Assembly (NCBI GenBank): GCA_964651475.1
Contig: CAZYXV010000003.1
Span: 124,001-188,000, forward strand
Length of the DNA: 64,000 nucleotides
Direction: 5' to 3'
Origin: JBGSMF01 sp964651475
GTDB taxonomy: Bacteria; Chloroflexota; Anaerolineae; Fen-1058
The position numbers were made by a program, and so were the translations under genes. The notes beneath the pieces are model-generated. The model searched no databases and had not been told where the DNA came from. It worked only from the letters and a program-made list of their open reading frames with translations. Shown one piece after another: positions 55,745-63,586 of the stretch; the first letter of the stretch is position 1, and each line of letters opens with the position of its first letter.

Positions 55745-57040
55745 CTAGTTACTCGTTGTTGGCGGCTTTTCGAAGCGTTTAAAAATCAGCACGGAATTGT
55801 GCCCGCCAAATCCAAACGAGTTGCTCATGGCAATGTGGATGGCCTGGCGGCGCGCGGCGTTGGGCACGTAATCCAGATCGCACGCCGGGTCGGGGGCGTG
55901 CAAATTAATCGTGGGCGGCAACACGCCCTCGCGCAACGCCAGCACGCAAAAGATTGCTTCCAATGCGCCCGTCGCGCCCATCATGTGCCCCGTCATGGAT
56001 TTGGTGGCGCTGGCGGGAATCTGATAGGCGCGCTGGCCGAACACGGCCTTGACGGCGGCCGTCTCGATAGGGTCGTTGAGTTGCGTGGCCGTGCCGTGCG
56101 CATTGATATAGTCAATCGCCTCCGGCGGCAAGCCCGCGCTGCGCAGCGCGCGCTGCATGGCCAGGGCGGCGCCGGCGCCGTCGGGGGCGGGCGCGGTGAT
56201 GTGATAGGCGTCGTCGGTGCTGGCATAGCCTGCCAGTTCAGCCAGCGGCTGCGCGCCGCGCGCCAGCGCAACGTCCAGCCGCTCCAACACCACCATGGCC
56301 GCGCCTTCGCCCATCACCAACCCGTCGCGGTCGGCGGCAAAGGGCCGAGAAGCGCCGGGCGGGTCGTCGTTGCGGCGCGACATGGCGCGCATGTGGTCGA
56401 ACGCGGCGACGCCGATGGGCGAAATCGTCGCCTCGGCCCCGCCGGCGACCATGGCCAGCGCGTCGCCGCGCAGAATGGCGTGATACGCCAGCCCGATGGC
56501 GTCCGCGCCGGCCGAGCACGCGCTGACCGGCGCCAGGTTCGGGCCGCGCGCGCCCAACTCGAGCGCCGCGTGGCTGCTGGCGCTGTCGCCGATGATGAGG
56601 GGAATGGTCAGCGGGCTGACGCGCCGCGCGCCGTGCAAGATGTGCGTGCTGCACACGTCGTAATAACTGTTTAACCCGCCCACCGCCGTGCCGACCAGCA
56701 CACCAACGTCGTAAGCATTGCCCGGGTCTATGACCAACCCGGCCGAGCGCACTGCCTCGAAGGCGGCCACCACGGCAAACTGGCAAAAGCGGTCGCGCCG
56801 GCGCGCATCCCGGGCATCCATGTAGCGCGCGGGATTCCAGTCTTTGACCTCGGCGGCAATTTTCACGTCGAGGTCGTCTGTGGGAAAGAGCGTGATGGGC
56901 GCGACGCCGCTGCGGCCGTGGACAATATTGTCCCACGTGGTCGGGACGTCGTGGCCGCATGGGCTGACGGCGCCCAGGCCGGTGACGACGACGCGGGGCG
57001 GGGTATGGAGTATTGGAGATTGGGTATTGGAGATTGTCAT
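55745..57040 (-). CDS. fabF: 3-oxoacyl-[acyl-carrier-protein] synthase II
   Basis: A 431-residue condensing enzyme of fatty-acid synthesis. The nucleophile Cys is in VSACSAGADA; the two histidines are in NAHGTATQLND and SMTGHMMGATGAL, and NSFGFGGHNSVLIF ends the protein. Start taken as ATG 57040, giving a short unusual leader ISNTQSPILHTPP encoded by two tandem 14-bp repeats; the true core starts at RVVVTGLG. The upstream extension in the same frame would overlap the spacer next to the DGR and lacks a ribosome site. Confidence 0.93.
   Translation of the reverse strand: MTISNTQSPILHTPPRVVVTGLGAVSPCGHDVPTTWDNIVHGRSGVAPITLFPTDDLDVKIAAEVKDWNPARYMDARDARRRDRFCQFAVVAAFEAVRSAGLVIDPGNAYDVGVLVGTAVGGLNSYYDVCSTHILHGARRVSPLTIPLIIGDSASSHAALELGARGPNLAPVSACSAGADAIGLAYHAILRGDALAMVAGGAEATISPIGVAAFDHMRAMSRRNDDPPGASRPFAADRDGLVMGEGAAMVVLERLDVALARGAQPLAELAGYASTDDAYHITAPAPDGAGAALAMQRALRSAGLPPEAIDYINAHGTATQLNDPIETAAVKAVFGQRAYQIPASATKSMTGHMMGATGALEAIFCVLALREGVLPPTINLHAPDPACDLDYVPNAARRQAIHIAMSNSFGFGGHNSVLIFKRFEKPPTTSN
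57010..57036. repeat. Tandem GTATTGGAGATTGG repeats in the fabF leader
   Basis: Two near-perfect 14-bp units encode part of the non-conserved N-terminal residues of FabF. A related GGTATTG triplet repeat occurs in the MoaD-MoaE linker at 63321-63341. Confidence 0.6.
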
Positions 57041-57197
57041 GTCCAGTCCAAAGGCGCTCTGCTCCAAGCCAGGCAGGGAGCAGAGCGGTTCTATATTCGG
57101 CCGGCTAGCCGGCCGGGGGCGCGGCCTGTCATTCTCTTGCGGCACTATCTGCCGGCCCGCTCAGCCGAGCGGGGCGAACAGCACCTTGGCCTGGCGC

Positions 57198-57328
57198 GAA
57201 TGATTGGAGCAAGCACCACACACCGAAAGCCTTGATTATCGTTGGCGTTACTTGGCGTGTCATTGCCACGGTTGGCGACGCGTGCGTTGATCGGATGATT
57301 GTTCCACGCGCCCCCCCGCACCACACGG
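57198..57328 (-). repeat. DGR template repeat (TR)
   Basis: This 131-bp non-coding sequence aligns without gaps to 58871-59001, with 15 differences at 57204, 57233, 57239, 57240, 57243, 57249, 57260, 57264, 57272, 57273, 57283, 57288, 57300, 57302 and 57303. All but 57240 are T on the plus strand, i.e. adenine on the coding (minus) strand. Translated in the target frame it is rich in AAY codons (WNNHPINARVANRG), the hallmark of a DGR template. It starts two bases after the Avd stop codon in transcription order. Confidence 0.95.
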
Positions 57329-57330
57329 CG

Positions 57331-57720
57331 CTATTGTTGGCCGGCCCCCACAGCAGAAGCGGACGCAGCCGCTTCGGACTGTCCTGCACATTTCTTTTTC
57401 CAGCCGCCTAACAAGCGGCCGATTTCGACCAGTTGCCGGGTAACGTGCTCGTACTGACCCGGGCTGAAAAAGTGCAAATCGCAACTGAGGCGAACGTAAA
57501 ATTCGACGCGCTTGTGAAGCACGTTGGCCTGCTCGAGCAAGGCCAGCGCGCCGCCGGTCTTGTCCAGCGACGCGCGCTGAATCGTTTCATAAAAATCCAG
57601 CGCCGTTTCTCCCATCCGCTCGGCCAAAAGAAAGCGCTGCGATTTGGGAAAGTGCGCCGTCTGCGGCAAGAGCCACAGCAGCATATCGTAGGTCTTGATA
57701 AAAATAGGCGATTCTTTCAT
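57331..57720 (-). CDS. avd: DGR accessory protein Avd (four-helix bundle)
   Basis: A 129-residue helical protein of the 23S-rRNA-intervening-sequence/four-helix-bundle superfamily. In DGRs the Avd member forms a pentamer that binds the reverse transcriptase and template RNA and is required for mutagenic homing. ERMGETALDFYETIQRA, ALLEQANVLHKRVEFYVRLSCDL and QYEHVTRQLVEIGRLLGGWKK are typical. Its start overlaps the reverse transcriptase stop by four bases and the template repeat follows within two bases, which fixes its role. Confidence 0.9.
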   Translation of the reverse strand: MKESPIFIKTYDMLLWLLPQTAHFPKSQRFLLAERMGETALDFYETIQRASLDKTGGALALLEQANVLHKRVEFYVRLSCDLHFFSPGQYEHVTRQLVEIGRLLGGWKKKCAGQSEAAASASAVGAGQQ

Positions 57721-58790
57721 AAGACAATATTTCTCCGCGCAAGCCGGCCCCTGAACATCTGCCGCCGCAGGCCATAGCTATCCGCGTGGCGGGCGTGAGC
57801 GGCCCAGCTTTGCGCGGCCGCCGTCAGTCGCCCGAGCGGAATCTGCCCGGCGGCGTAATCTTGCTGCAAGGCGCGCCAATGGCGCGCAAAGCGCCGCACG
57901 CCGGCCCGCCGCAAACGGCGATGCGTGGGAAAGATGCGAAAGCCGACAAAATCCACGCCGTTGGTCACCGGGTAGACCGCGCTCTTGGCGGGGTGTAACG
58001 TCAGGCGCCGCCCGGCCAAAAAATCGGCGATCTCGGCTTTCCAGGCGTGCAGGCGCGGCTTGTCGTCGGCCAACAACACAAAGTCGTCCATATAGCGCAC
58101 GTAAGCGCGGCATTTGAGCTCGCGCTTGATAAACTGGTCGAGTGGGTCGAGGTACACGTTGGCCCAGAATTGCGAGGTGAGATTGCCGATGGGCAGCCCA
58201 CGCGGGCGGCACGCCGCCCACAAATCGTCGCCGGGAAAGTAGTGCATCTCGTACTCGGCCGTCTGGATGCCCTCGCCGCTGCGCAAAATGCGCCGCGCCA
58301 GATCCAACACGTCCGCGTCGGCAATCCGCACCGCCAGCGTGCCCAACAAAAGAGCGTGATCTATGCTGGGAAAGAATTTGGCCACGTCGCATTGCAGCGC
58401 GTAGCGGTGTTGGCGGACAAACTGGTGGCAGCGCTCGAGCGCGCGGTGCGTGCCCTTGCCCACGCGGCAGGCGTAACTATCGTAAATAAAGCAGCGCTCC
58501 CAGATCGGCTCGATGACGTTGCACAGCGCGTGATGCACCACCCGGTCACGAAAGGGCGCGGCGGAAATCAGGCGGCGCTTGGGCTCGTAAACGTAAAAAT
58601 TGGTATAGCCGCCGGGCTGGTAGGCGCGGGCGCGCAACTCGTCTTCCAGCGCCAGCAGGTTTTCTTCCAGGTTAAATTCAAACGCGGCCACCCCGGGCTT
58701 GCACCGCTTGCCGCGCCGCGCCGCCCGAAAGGCCACCAGCAAATTGGAAAACTCGTAGATGTGAGGATAGAGATTATCGTAGGTCTTCAT
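57717..58790 (-). CDS. DGR reverse transcriptase
   Basis: A 357-residue reverse transcriptase. It begins MKTYDNLYPHIYEFSNLLVAF, a normal start for DGR enzymes. YMDD at residues 233-236 is the catalytic motif, with the first Asp in CDVAKFFPSID. GLPIGNLTSQFWAN carries the IGNxxSQ form, distinguishing DGR enzymes from group II intron and retron types (QGxxxSP). It makes mutagenised cDNA of the template, with errors at adenines. ATG 58790 is chosen; the upstream GTG falls in the loop of a GC-rich hairpin. It follows the target gene by 75 bases. Confidence 0.95.
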   Translation of the reverse strand: MKTYDNLYPHIYEFSNLLVAFRAARRGKRCKPGVAAFEFNLEENLLALEDELRARAYQPGGYTNFYVYEPKRRLISAAPFRDRVVHHALCNVIEPIWERCFIYDSYACRVGKGTHRALERCHQFVRQHRYALQCDVAKFFPSIDHALLLGTLAVRIADADVLDLARRILRSGEGIQTAEYEMHYFPGDDLWAACRPRGLPIGNLTSQFWANVYLDPLDQFIKRELKCRAYVRYMDDFVLLADDKPRLHAWKAEIADFLAGRRLTLHPAKSAVYPVTNGVDFVGFRIFPTHRRLRRAGVRRFARHWRALQQDYAAGQIPLGRLTAAAQSWAAHARHADSYGLRRQMFRGRLARRNIVL

Positions 58791-58803
58791 CTGAAAAATT
58801 TCG

Positions 58804-58822
58804 TTGGGGGGCACCCCCCCAA
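58804..58822. promoter_or_regulatory. GC-rich hairpin downstream of the variable repeat
   Basis: TTGGGGGG and its complement form an eight-pair stem with a three-base loop, 49 bases past the variable repeat. DGRs often carry such a hairpin or cruciform near the VR that helps target-site recognition. Confidence 0.6.
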
Positions 58823-58865
58823 ACCCCCCAGAAAGCAGAATTTTAGCAAGCAGAAAGCAACAGCG

Positions 58866-61800
58866 TTAGAGAATGACTGGAGCAAGCACCACACACCGAA
58901 AGCCTCGATTAAGGTCGGCGTAACTTGGCGTGCCATCGCCACGGGCGGCGACGCGAGCGTAGATCGGATGATAGCCCCACGCGCCCCCCCGCACCACACG
59001 GTATGTCTCTCCAAAACGCTCATCTTTGTGCTCGCTGCCCGGATAGGGCTTGTACCAGTCCGCCGTCCACTCCCACACATTGCCGGCGCAGTCCAACGCG
59101 CCAAACGGGCTGGCGCCACCGGGAAAACTGCCCACCGGCGTCGTCGGCGCGCGGCCATATTTTACCACATCAAACGATTTATACCAATCGTCCCACTCGT
59201 CCGGCGTCGGCAGGTCCTTGCCCATCAGGCGCGCGGCGGTGTTGCAGCGGGCCGCATCCCAGTCATCGCCCCACGGCCACAGGCGGCCCTCACCCCCCGC
59301 CCCCTCTCCCATAGGGAGAGGGGAGAGGCCGCCGCGGGCGGCCTTTTCCCACTGCGCTTCTGTGGGCAGGACTTTGCCGGCCCACTGCGCGTAGGCCACA
59401 GCGTCGTCCCACGTCACCAGGACGACGGGATGATCGAGGATATCTTGAATATCCGACTTGGGGCCGCGCGGGCGGCGCCAGCTTGCGCCGGGGACTTGTT
59501 TCCAATACTCGCCCTGCAATTTGATCCACCCTCCCTTGGGATCGCGCTCGGCGGCGGTCTGGTAGCCGCTCGCATCCACAAAGGCTTTGAATTGCGCGTT
59601 GGTCACGGGCGCGCGGTCAATGAAAAATTCTTCCAGCATGACCTTGCGCTGCGGCATCTCGCGGCCGACCCAGTCGTACTCCCAGCCAAAGCGGGCTTTC
59701 ATGTCCGCGCGCTGCTGGGCCGAGGTGCCCATCAGAAACTCGCCGGCCGGGATGCGCGCCAGGTCAAATTCTTTGGCGCGGCCCAGCAGCAGCAGCGCGT
59801 CGCGCGCGGCCAGCCGCGCGGCGGGGTCGGCGTCTGCTTTGTAACAGCTTCTCAGCGCGTTCAAGATATCGCGGCTCACCGCGCCTTGTGCGGCCTGGGC
59901 GCGCAGGTGGGGCAGGCCGGGCAGCGCCAGCGCGGCCTGGCGGCGCACGGCCGGGTCGGGGTCTTGCAGCGCGCGCAGCAGGGGGGCTACGGCCTCGTCG
60001 CCGCCGACGATGGACAGAGCGGCGGCAGAGCGGCGGCGCGTATCGGCGTCGGCGCCGGCGCGCGCTGCTTCAGCTTGCAATAGCGCGGCCACGCGTTCCT
60101 TCAACTCGGGGTAGCCGGGGGCATTTTTAAGCAGCCCGGCGGCCAACTCTAATCGGATCAGATCAGGGCGCTCGGCGGCGAGCGCCTGGGCATAGGCGGC
60201 CAGCCGCCCGGGCTGCCGGGCAAACAGATCCAACAACAGATTCACCGCTTCATTGCGCGTGGGTTCGTCCGCCGAGGGCGCCGCCGCCAGCATGGCCCTG
60301 GCCAGCTCGTCGTTGACGGCGGCGTCGTCGCGCACCGTCGCCTCGCGCAGGCAGCGCGCCGCCAGCAGCAGGCCATCCGGCGCCAGCGCCGGCTTGCGGC
60401 GGATCAGGCGGCGGATCAAATCCGCGGCGCCAGACGTAAGCCCGGCGAACAGCACGGCCACCTCGCCCCAGCGGTCCAGTTCGCCTTTATCCAGTTCCAC
60501 CAGCAAGGCCGCGCCGCCGTCGCGCGCGTCGGCCAATTCGGCCGCGGCGAAATATTGCGCCAGCGACTTGTGGACAAAATCATAGCCCAGCGGGTGCTTT
60601 TGCAGCAAGCCGCTGCCCTCTGTGTTTTCGTACACAAAACGCTCGGCGGCGGTGGGCAGCGGGTCGCGGGCGGGAGGGGGCGGGGCCAGCGGATTGGGGC
60701 CTTGGGGATCAATGCGCTGGCGGGTCAGGTGATCGCTCACCAGCCCGTCAAATTGTTTGGCGGGGATGACGGTCTGCGGCGACCGGATCACTTGATGGCC
60801 AACGCGCTTGAGGAACGCTTCGCGCACAGACAGGTCGAACGCGAAATGAACGTCTTTTTTCCACAGCCGCAGCCGCACGTCCACAATGTTGCGGAACAGG
60901 TCCACCCGCCGGCCGGCGTCCAGCGGGCCGCCGTAGCTGTACGTCTCGGCCACAAAGGTGAGCAGCAAAGGATTGGACGTCAGCTCGCGCAGGCGCTCGT
61001 CGCGCTCGATCAGTTCGGCAAGCTTGCGGGCGTGCTCGGGCGGCTGCTTTTTGTTTTTGAACCAGCGGTCTATAAAGTCGCGCACCTCTTGCAGGATCAA
61101 GTCTTGCACGCGCAACTCCCGAAAGGTGGTCAGGCAGGCGCTGCACATCCGAAAGCTTTCCGGGCGCGAAGCGACAATGATCCAGTTGTCGCGCGAGCCG
61201 CCGTCTTGCTTGTTGCTCCAGCGCGCTGCAAACGCTTGAATCATTCTGGCCATGGGCTCGAGTTGCGCGGTGATGTTGATTTCGTCCAGCGCGTCCAGCA
61301 GCAGCACGAACTGGCTCTGCTCGAGCTTGTCGTGCACAAAGGCTTCCGCGCCGGCCCAATTCTTGTCCACTTTTTCGCGCACGTAATCGGCCAGATAGGC
61401 TTCCAGGTCTTGCAGGCGCAAATTTTGATTTTGGTCCCGGCTCACCAGGCGGCTGAGGGGCAAATAGACGGGGATGCGCTCGGGCAATTGCCGCCAGGCG
61501 CGCCAGCGCCGCCACAGGCCGGGCGCCCTGGAGCGTTTCATCTCCACGCCGTCCAGCCCGCGCGCGGCAATGTCGCCCAGCCGCGAGCCGCTCAAGGTCC
61601 GCCGGTGAGCGAACAGATAAGCCAGGTAACGCAAGAGGGTGGTCTTGCCCGCGCCCGGCTCGCCGGTGATGACCAGCCGGCCATAGTCGCGCAGCGCCCG
61701 GGTCGGCTCGATGTCGTTCTGCGTGCCGCGCAGGCGGCGGGGGGCGAGCGGCTGGCTGGGGTCGCCGCGCGCCACCAACGTCAGCGGGGTATACACCTGG

Positions 61801-62177
61801 TCCAGTTCCAGCCACGCGCCGCGCACACTCGCCCAACGTTTAATGTCGGCGTCGAGCGCGGCCACGTACTGGCGCAGCAGCTGGCGCTGCCCCCAGACCG
61901 TAAAATAAAGCCTGACGGCCAGCGCGGTGAACAGGCGCTCGAGAGCGTCGCGCAGTTTTTGAAAGTAATAGACGATCAGGCCCGTAATCATCACGCCGCC
62001 GATCAATCCGCCGATGATGCCGGCGACGATTTTGGTGCCTTCCGCGCTCCACGTATCTGCCAGTATATCGCCGGTGGGGGTGGGTGTGGGCGGCGTGGGC
62101 GCCTGCGCCGTCGCCGGCGCCAGCACGACAGCAGCAAAGAAAACCGCCAACAGCACAGCAGAAACGCGAGTTTTCAT
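58866..62177 (-). CDS. DGR target: membrane-anchored NACHT-HEAT-FGE/C-type-lectin protein
   Basis: A 1103-residue protein. A signal-like N-terminus (1-26) and a second membrane helix (about 50-72) precede a NACHT-type NTPase with Walker A GEPGAGKTT (172-180) and Walker B VLLLDALDEI (291-300). LTSNPLLLTFVAETY and GYDFVHKSLAQYFAAAEL are NACHT/STAND features. HEAT-like repeats follow (about 560-790, VAPLLRALQDPDPAVRRQAALALPGL). From about 800 to the end is an FGE-sulfatase-type C-type-lectin fold (IPAGEFLMGTS, GLDCAGNVWEWTADWY-like, RVVRGGAW, RGFRCV). The variable repeat encodes the last 45 residues. GGAGG precedes the ATG. Such NTPase-diversified lectin proteins are thought to recognise invaders or self signals. 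Confidence 0.92.
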   Translation of the reverse strand: MKTRVSAVLLAVFFAAVVLAPATAQAPTPPTPTPTGDILADTWSAEGTKIVAGIIGGLIGGVMITGLIVYYFQKLRDALERLFTALAVRLYFTVWGQRQLLRQYVAALDADIKRWASVRGAWLELDQVYTPLTLVARGDPSQPLAPRRLRGTQNDIEPTRALRDYGRLVITGEPGAGKTTLLRYLAYLFAHRRTLSGSRLGDIAARGLDGVEMKRSRAPGLWRRWRAWRQLPERIPVYLPLSRLVSRDQNQNLRLQDLEAYLADYVREKVDKNWAGAEAFVHDKLEQSQFVLLLDALDEINITAQLEPMARMIQAFAARWSNKQDGGSRDNWIIVASRPESFRMCSACLTTFRELRVQDLILQEVRDFIDRWFKNKKQPPEHARKLAELIERDERLRELTSNPLLLTFVAETYSYGGPLDAGRRVDLFRNIVDVRLRLWKKDVHFAFDLSVREAFLKRVGHQVIRSPQTVIPAKQFDGLVSDHLTRQRIDPQGPNPLAPPPPARDPLPTAAERFVYENTEGSGLLQKHPLGYDFVHKSLAQYFAAAELADARDGGAALLVELDKGELDRWGEVAVLFAGLTSGAADLIRRLIRRKPALAPDGLLLAARCLREATVRDDAAVNDELARAMLAAAPSADEPTRNEAVNLLLDLFARQPGRLAAYAQALAAERPDLIRLELAAGLLKNAPGYPELKERVAALLQAEAARAGADADTRRRSAAALSIVGGDEAVAPLLRALQDPDPAVRRQAALALPGLPHLRAQAAQGAVSRDILNALRSCYKADADPAARLAARDALLLLGRAKEFDLARIPAGEFLMGTSAQQRADMKARFGWEYDWVGREMPQRKVMLEEFFIDRAPVTNAQFKAFVDASGYQTAAERDPKGGWIKLQGEYWKQVPGASWRRPRGPKSDIQDILDHPVVLVTWDDAVAYAQWAGKVLPTEAQWEKAARGGLSPLPMGEGAGGEGRLWPWGDDWDAARCNTAARLMGKDLPTPDEWDDWYKSFDVVKYGRAPTTPVGSFPGGASPFGALDCAGNVWEWTADWYKPYPGSEHKDERFGETYRVVRGGAWGYHPIYARVAARGDGTPSYADLNRGFRCVVLAPVIL
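58871..59001 (-). repeat. DGR variable repeat (VR)
   Basis: The 3' end of the target gene, ending three bases before the stop codon. Compared with the template it changes Asn/Asp/Gln codons: N to G, Y, Y, A, D, Y and D, D to G and L, Q to R, I to V. All changes fall between the invariant RVVRGGAW and GFRCVVLAP blocks, i.e. in the ligand-facing loops of the lectin fold. Confidence 0.95.
59287..59328. repeat. CCCTCTCCC/GGGAGAGGG dispersed repeat in the DGR target
   Basis: A G/C-rich palindromic repeat of the common CCCTCACCCCC...GGGAGAGGGG type lies in frame. It encodes LSPLPMGEGAGGEGR between the QWEKAARGG motif and LWPWGDDWD of the FGE domain, where normal family members join directly. Confidence 0.8.
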
Positions 62178-62215
62178 AGCAGTTCCTCCACGTCCCTCTC
62201 GATGGGTAACTACTC

Positions 62216-62664
62216 AGCCCGTAGTCACGACTTTAGTCGTGGCTCGTAGTCACGACTTTAGTCGTGGCTCGTAATCACGACTTTAGTCGTGGCTCGTAAT
62301 CACGACTTTAGTCGTGGCTCGTAATCACGACTTTAGTCGTGGCTCGTAGTCACGNNNNNNNNNNNNNNNNNNNNNNNNNNNNNNNNNNNNNNNNNNNNNN
62401 NNNNNNNNNNNNNNNNNNNNNNNNNNNNNNNNNNNNNNNNNNNNNNNNNNNNNNTCGTAGTCACGACTTTAGTCGTGGCTCGTAATCACGACTTTAGTCG
62501 TGGCTCGTAGTCACGGCTCGTAGTCACGACTTTAGTCGTGGCTCGTAGTCACGACTTTAGTCGTGGCTCGTAATCACGACTTTAGTCGTGGCTCGTAGTC
62601 ACGGCTCGTAGTCACGACTTTAGTCGTGGCTCGTAATCACGACTTTAGTCGTGACCGCTACTAC
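62216..62664. repeat. Tandem array of 25-bp hairpin-forming units
   Basis: Head-to-tail units each hold the palindrome CACGACTTTAGTCGTG and a CTCGTARTC joiner. Twelve full copies and some shortened ones are visible, five before and seven after the gap at 62355-62454. True copy number is unknown. It lies upstream of the DGR target gene; its unit is related to the hairpin repeat at 35141-35187. Confidence 0.85.
62355..62454. other. Assembly gap (100 N)
   Basis: Exactly 100 N bases inside the tandem array: a scaffolding placeholder, so the distance between the DGR and the moa genes is not known. Confidence 0.98.
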
Positions 62665-62723
62665 GACATGCTCTTGTGGCTGAGCAGTTACCTCGATGGT
62701 AGGTTTTTCTGCGGATGGCACGT

Positions 62724-62828
62724 GCCCGATGATAAATCATCGGGCTGAAAGATCGAAGGGCGATCAATCGCCCTGGAGCAGCCCGCTTGAGCGGGCCTGG
62801 CTCTCTCAGCGCGGACGTTCACATCCGC
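62724..62828. repeat. Chain of four short hairpins
   Basis: Four successive palindromes, GCCCGATGA...TCATCGGGC (62724-62745), AGGGCGATCAATCGCCCT (62757-62774), GCCCGCTTGAGCGGGC (62781-62796) and GCGGACGTTCACATCCGC (62811-62828), lie between array and moa genes. No gene is seen in 62665-62862. Confidence 0.65.
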
Positions 62829-62862
62829 GTCCTCTGGCGAAAAACCAACGCCTGAAAGCCCC

Positions 62863-63585
62863 TCAATCCCCCACCTGCGGTTGATAATGCCCTTCGATCC
62901 AGGTCTCACCCTCCGCGCCGATTTCTTTTTTCCACACTGGCACGATTTCCTTGATGCGATCAATGCCGTAACGCGCCGCCTCAAAGCAGCCCTGGTCGCG
63001 GTGCGGCGAAGAGACGGCCACCGCAATCGTCGGCGCGCCGGCGTCGAGCAGGCCAACGCGCTGCACGAGCGCAATGCCTTCAATCGCCGGGAAACGTTCT
63101 CGCATCTCGGCGGCCACCTGGCGCAGCTTGGCCTCGGCCATGGGGACGTAGGCTTCGTAATACAGATGTTTCACGCGCCCCCCCCCACCCTTGTCCAACG
63201 CGCGCACCGCGCCGGTAAAGATCACTACCGCCCCCGTGGTGGGCAGCGTCAGGCGCGACACAATGTCGTTCAAATCCAGGTTATCCGTGGTGATCTGGCA
63301 GAGTTCGGGATGGGAGGATCGGTATTGGGTATTGGGTATTGAGCCGCCGGAAACGGGAGGAAACAAGGCTACCTCGTCGGCAGGGTCAAGCCGCGTACCT
63401 GGAAAAGCGAACTGTTGATTGACGGCCACGATGCACAACTCGAGCGCCGGGGCCAGGTCGGTATAAGCCGCCGCCAGATACTCGCGCAAGGTTGCTACGG
63501 TTGAACCATCTGGTAATTGCGCTGTTATTTCTTTCGCCCCCGCCCGATCTCGCAGCGCCGCAAACAACTTGACCCTGACTTCCAT
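62863..63585 (-). CDS. MoaD-MoaE fusion (molybdopterin synthase)
   Basis: A 240-residue fusion. Residues 1-80 are MoaD-like (VRVKLFAALRDRAGAKEI...DEVALFPPVSGG) with the terminal Gly-Gly that must carry the thiocarboxylate. Residues about 97-240 are MoaE (VVIFTGAVRAL, HLYYEAYVPMAEAKL, HRDQGCFEAARYGIDRIKEIVPVWKKE with the active Lys residues). The linker SIPNTQYRSSHPE comes from a simple repeat. As in other such fusions, cleavage after Gly-Gly would be needed for sulfur transfer. ATG 63585 with GGAAGGA is chosen. It follows moaC directly. Confidence 0.88.
   Translation of the reverse strand: MEVRVKLFAALRDRAGAKEITAQLPDGSTVATLREYLAAAYTDLAPALELCIVAVNQQFAFPGTRLDPADEVALFPPVSGGSIPNTQYRSSHPELCQITTDNLDLNDIVSRLTLPTTGAVVIFTGAVRALDKGGGGRVKHLYYEAYVPMAEAKLRQVAAEMRERFPAIEGIALVQRVGLLDAGAPTIAVAVSSPHRDQGCFEAARYGIDRIKEIVPVWKKEIGAEGETWIEGHYQPQVGD
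63321..63341. repeat. Three tandem GGTATTG units in the MoaD-MoaE linker
   Basis: Three 7-bp units (21 bp, frame-neutral) encode the linker just after the MoaD Gly-Gly. The same motif type occurs in the fabF leader at 57010-57036. Confidence 0.6.
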
Positions 63586-63586
63586 T

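Noticed and set aside
57331..57720. Plain 23S rRNA intervening-sequence protein
   Set aside because: Same fold, but overlap with a DGR reverse transcriptase and adjacency to the template repeat identify it as Avd.
57717..58814. Group II intron or retron reverse transcriptase
   Set aside because: The SQ-type motif, short length, Avd and TR/VR pair are specific for DGRs; no maturase or intron RNA domains are seen.
58866..59775. Active formylglycine-generating enzyme or sulfatase-modifying factor
   Set aside because: The domain carries the variable repeat of a DGR and is fused to NACHT/HEAT; the fold serves as a lectin-like scaffold, and no sulfatase is nearby.
58047..60083. A 678-codon plus-strand frame
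   Set aside because: It is wholly antisense to the DGR reverse transcriptase and target gene and encodes no recognisable domain; it arises from high G+C codon use.
62216..62664. CRISPR array
   Set aside because: The units follow one another with no unique spacers and no cas genes are near.
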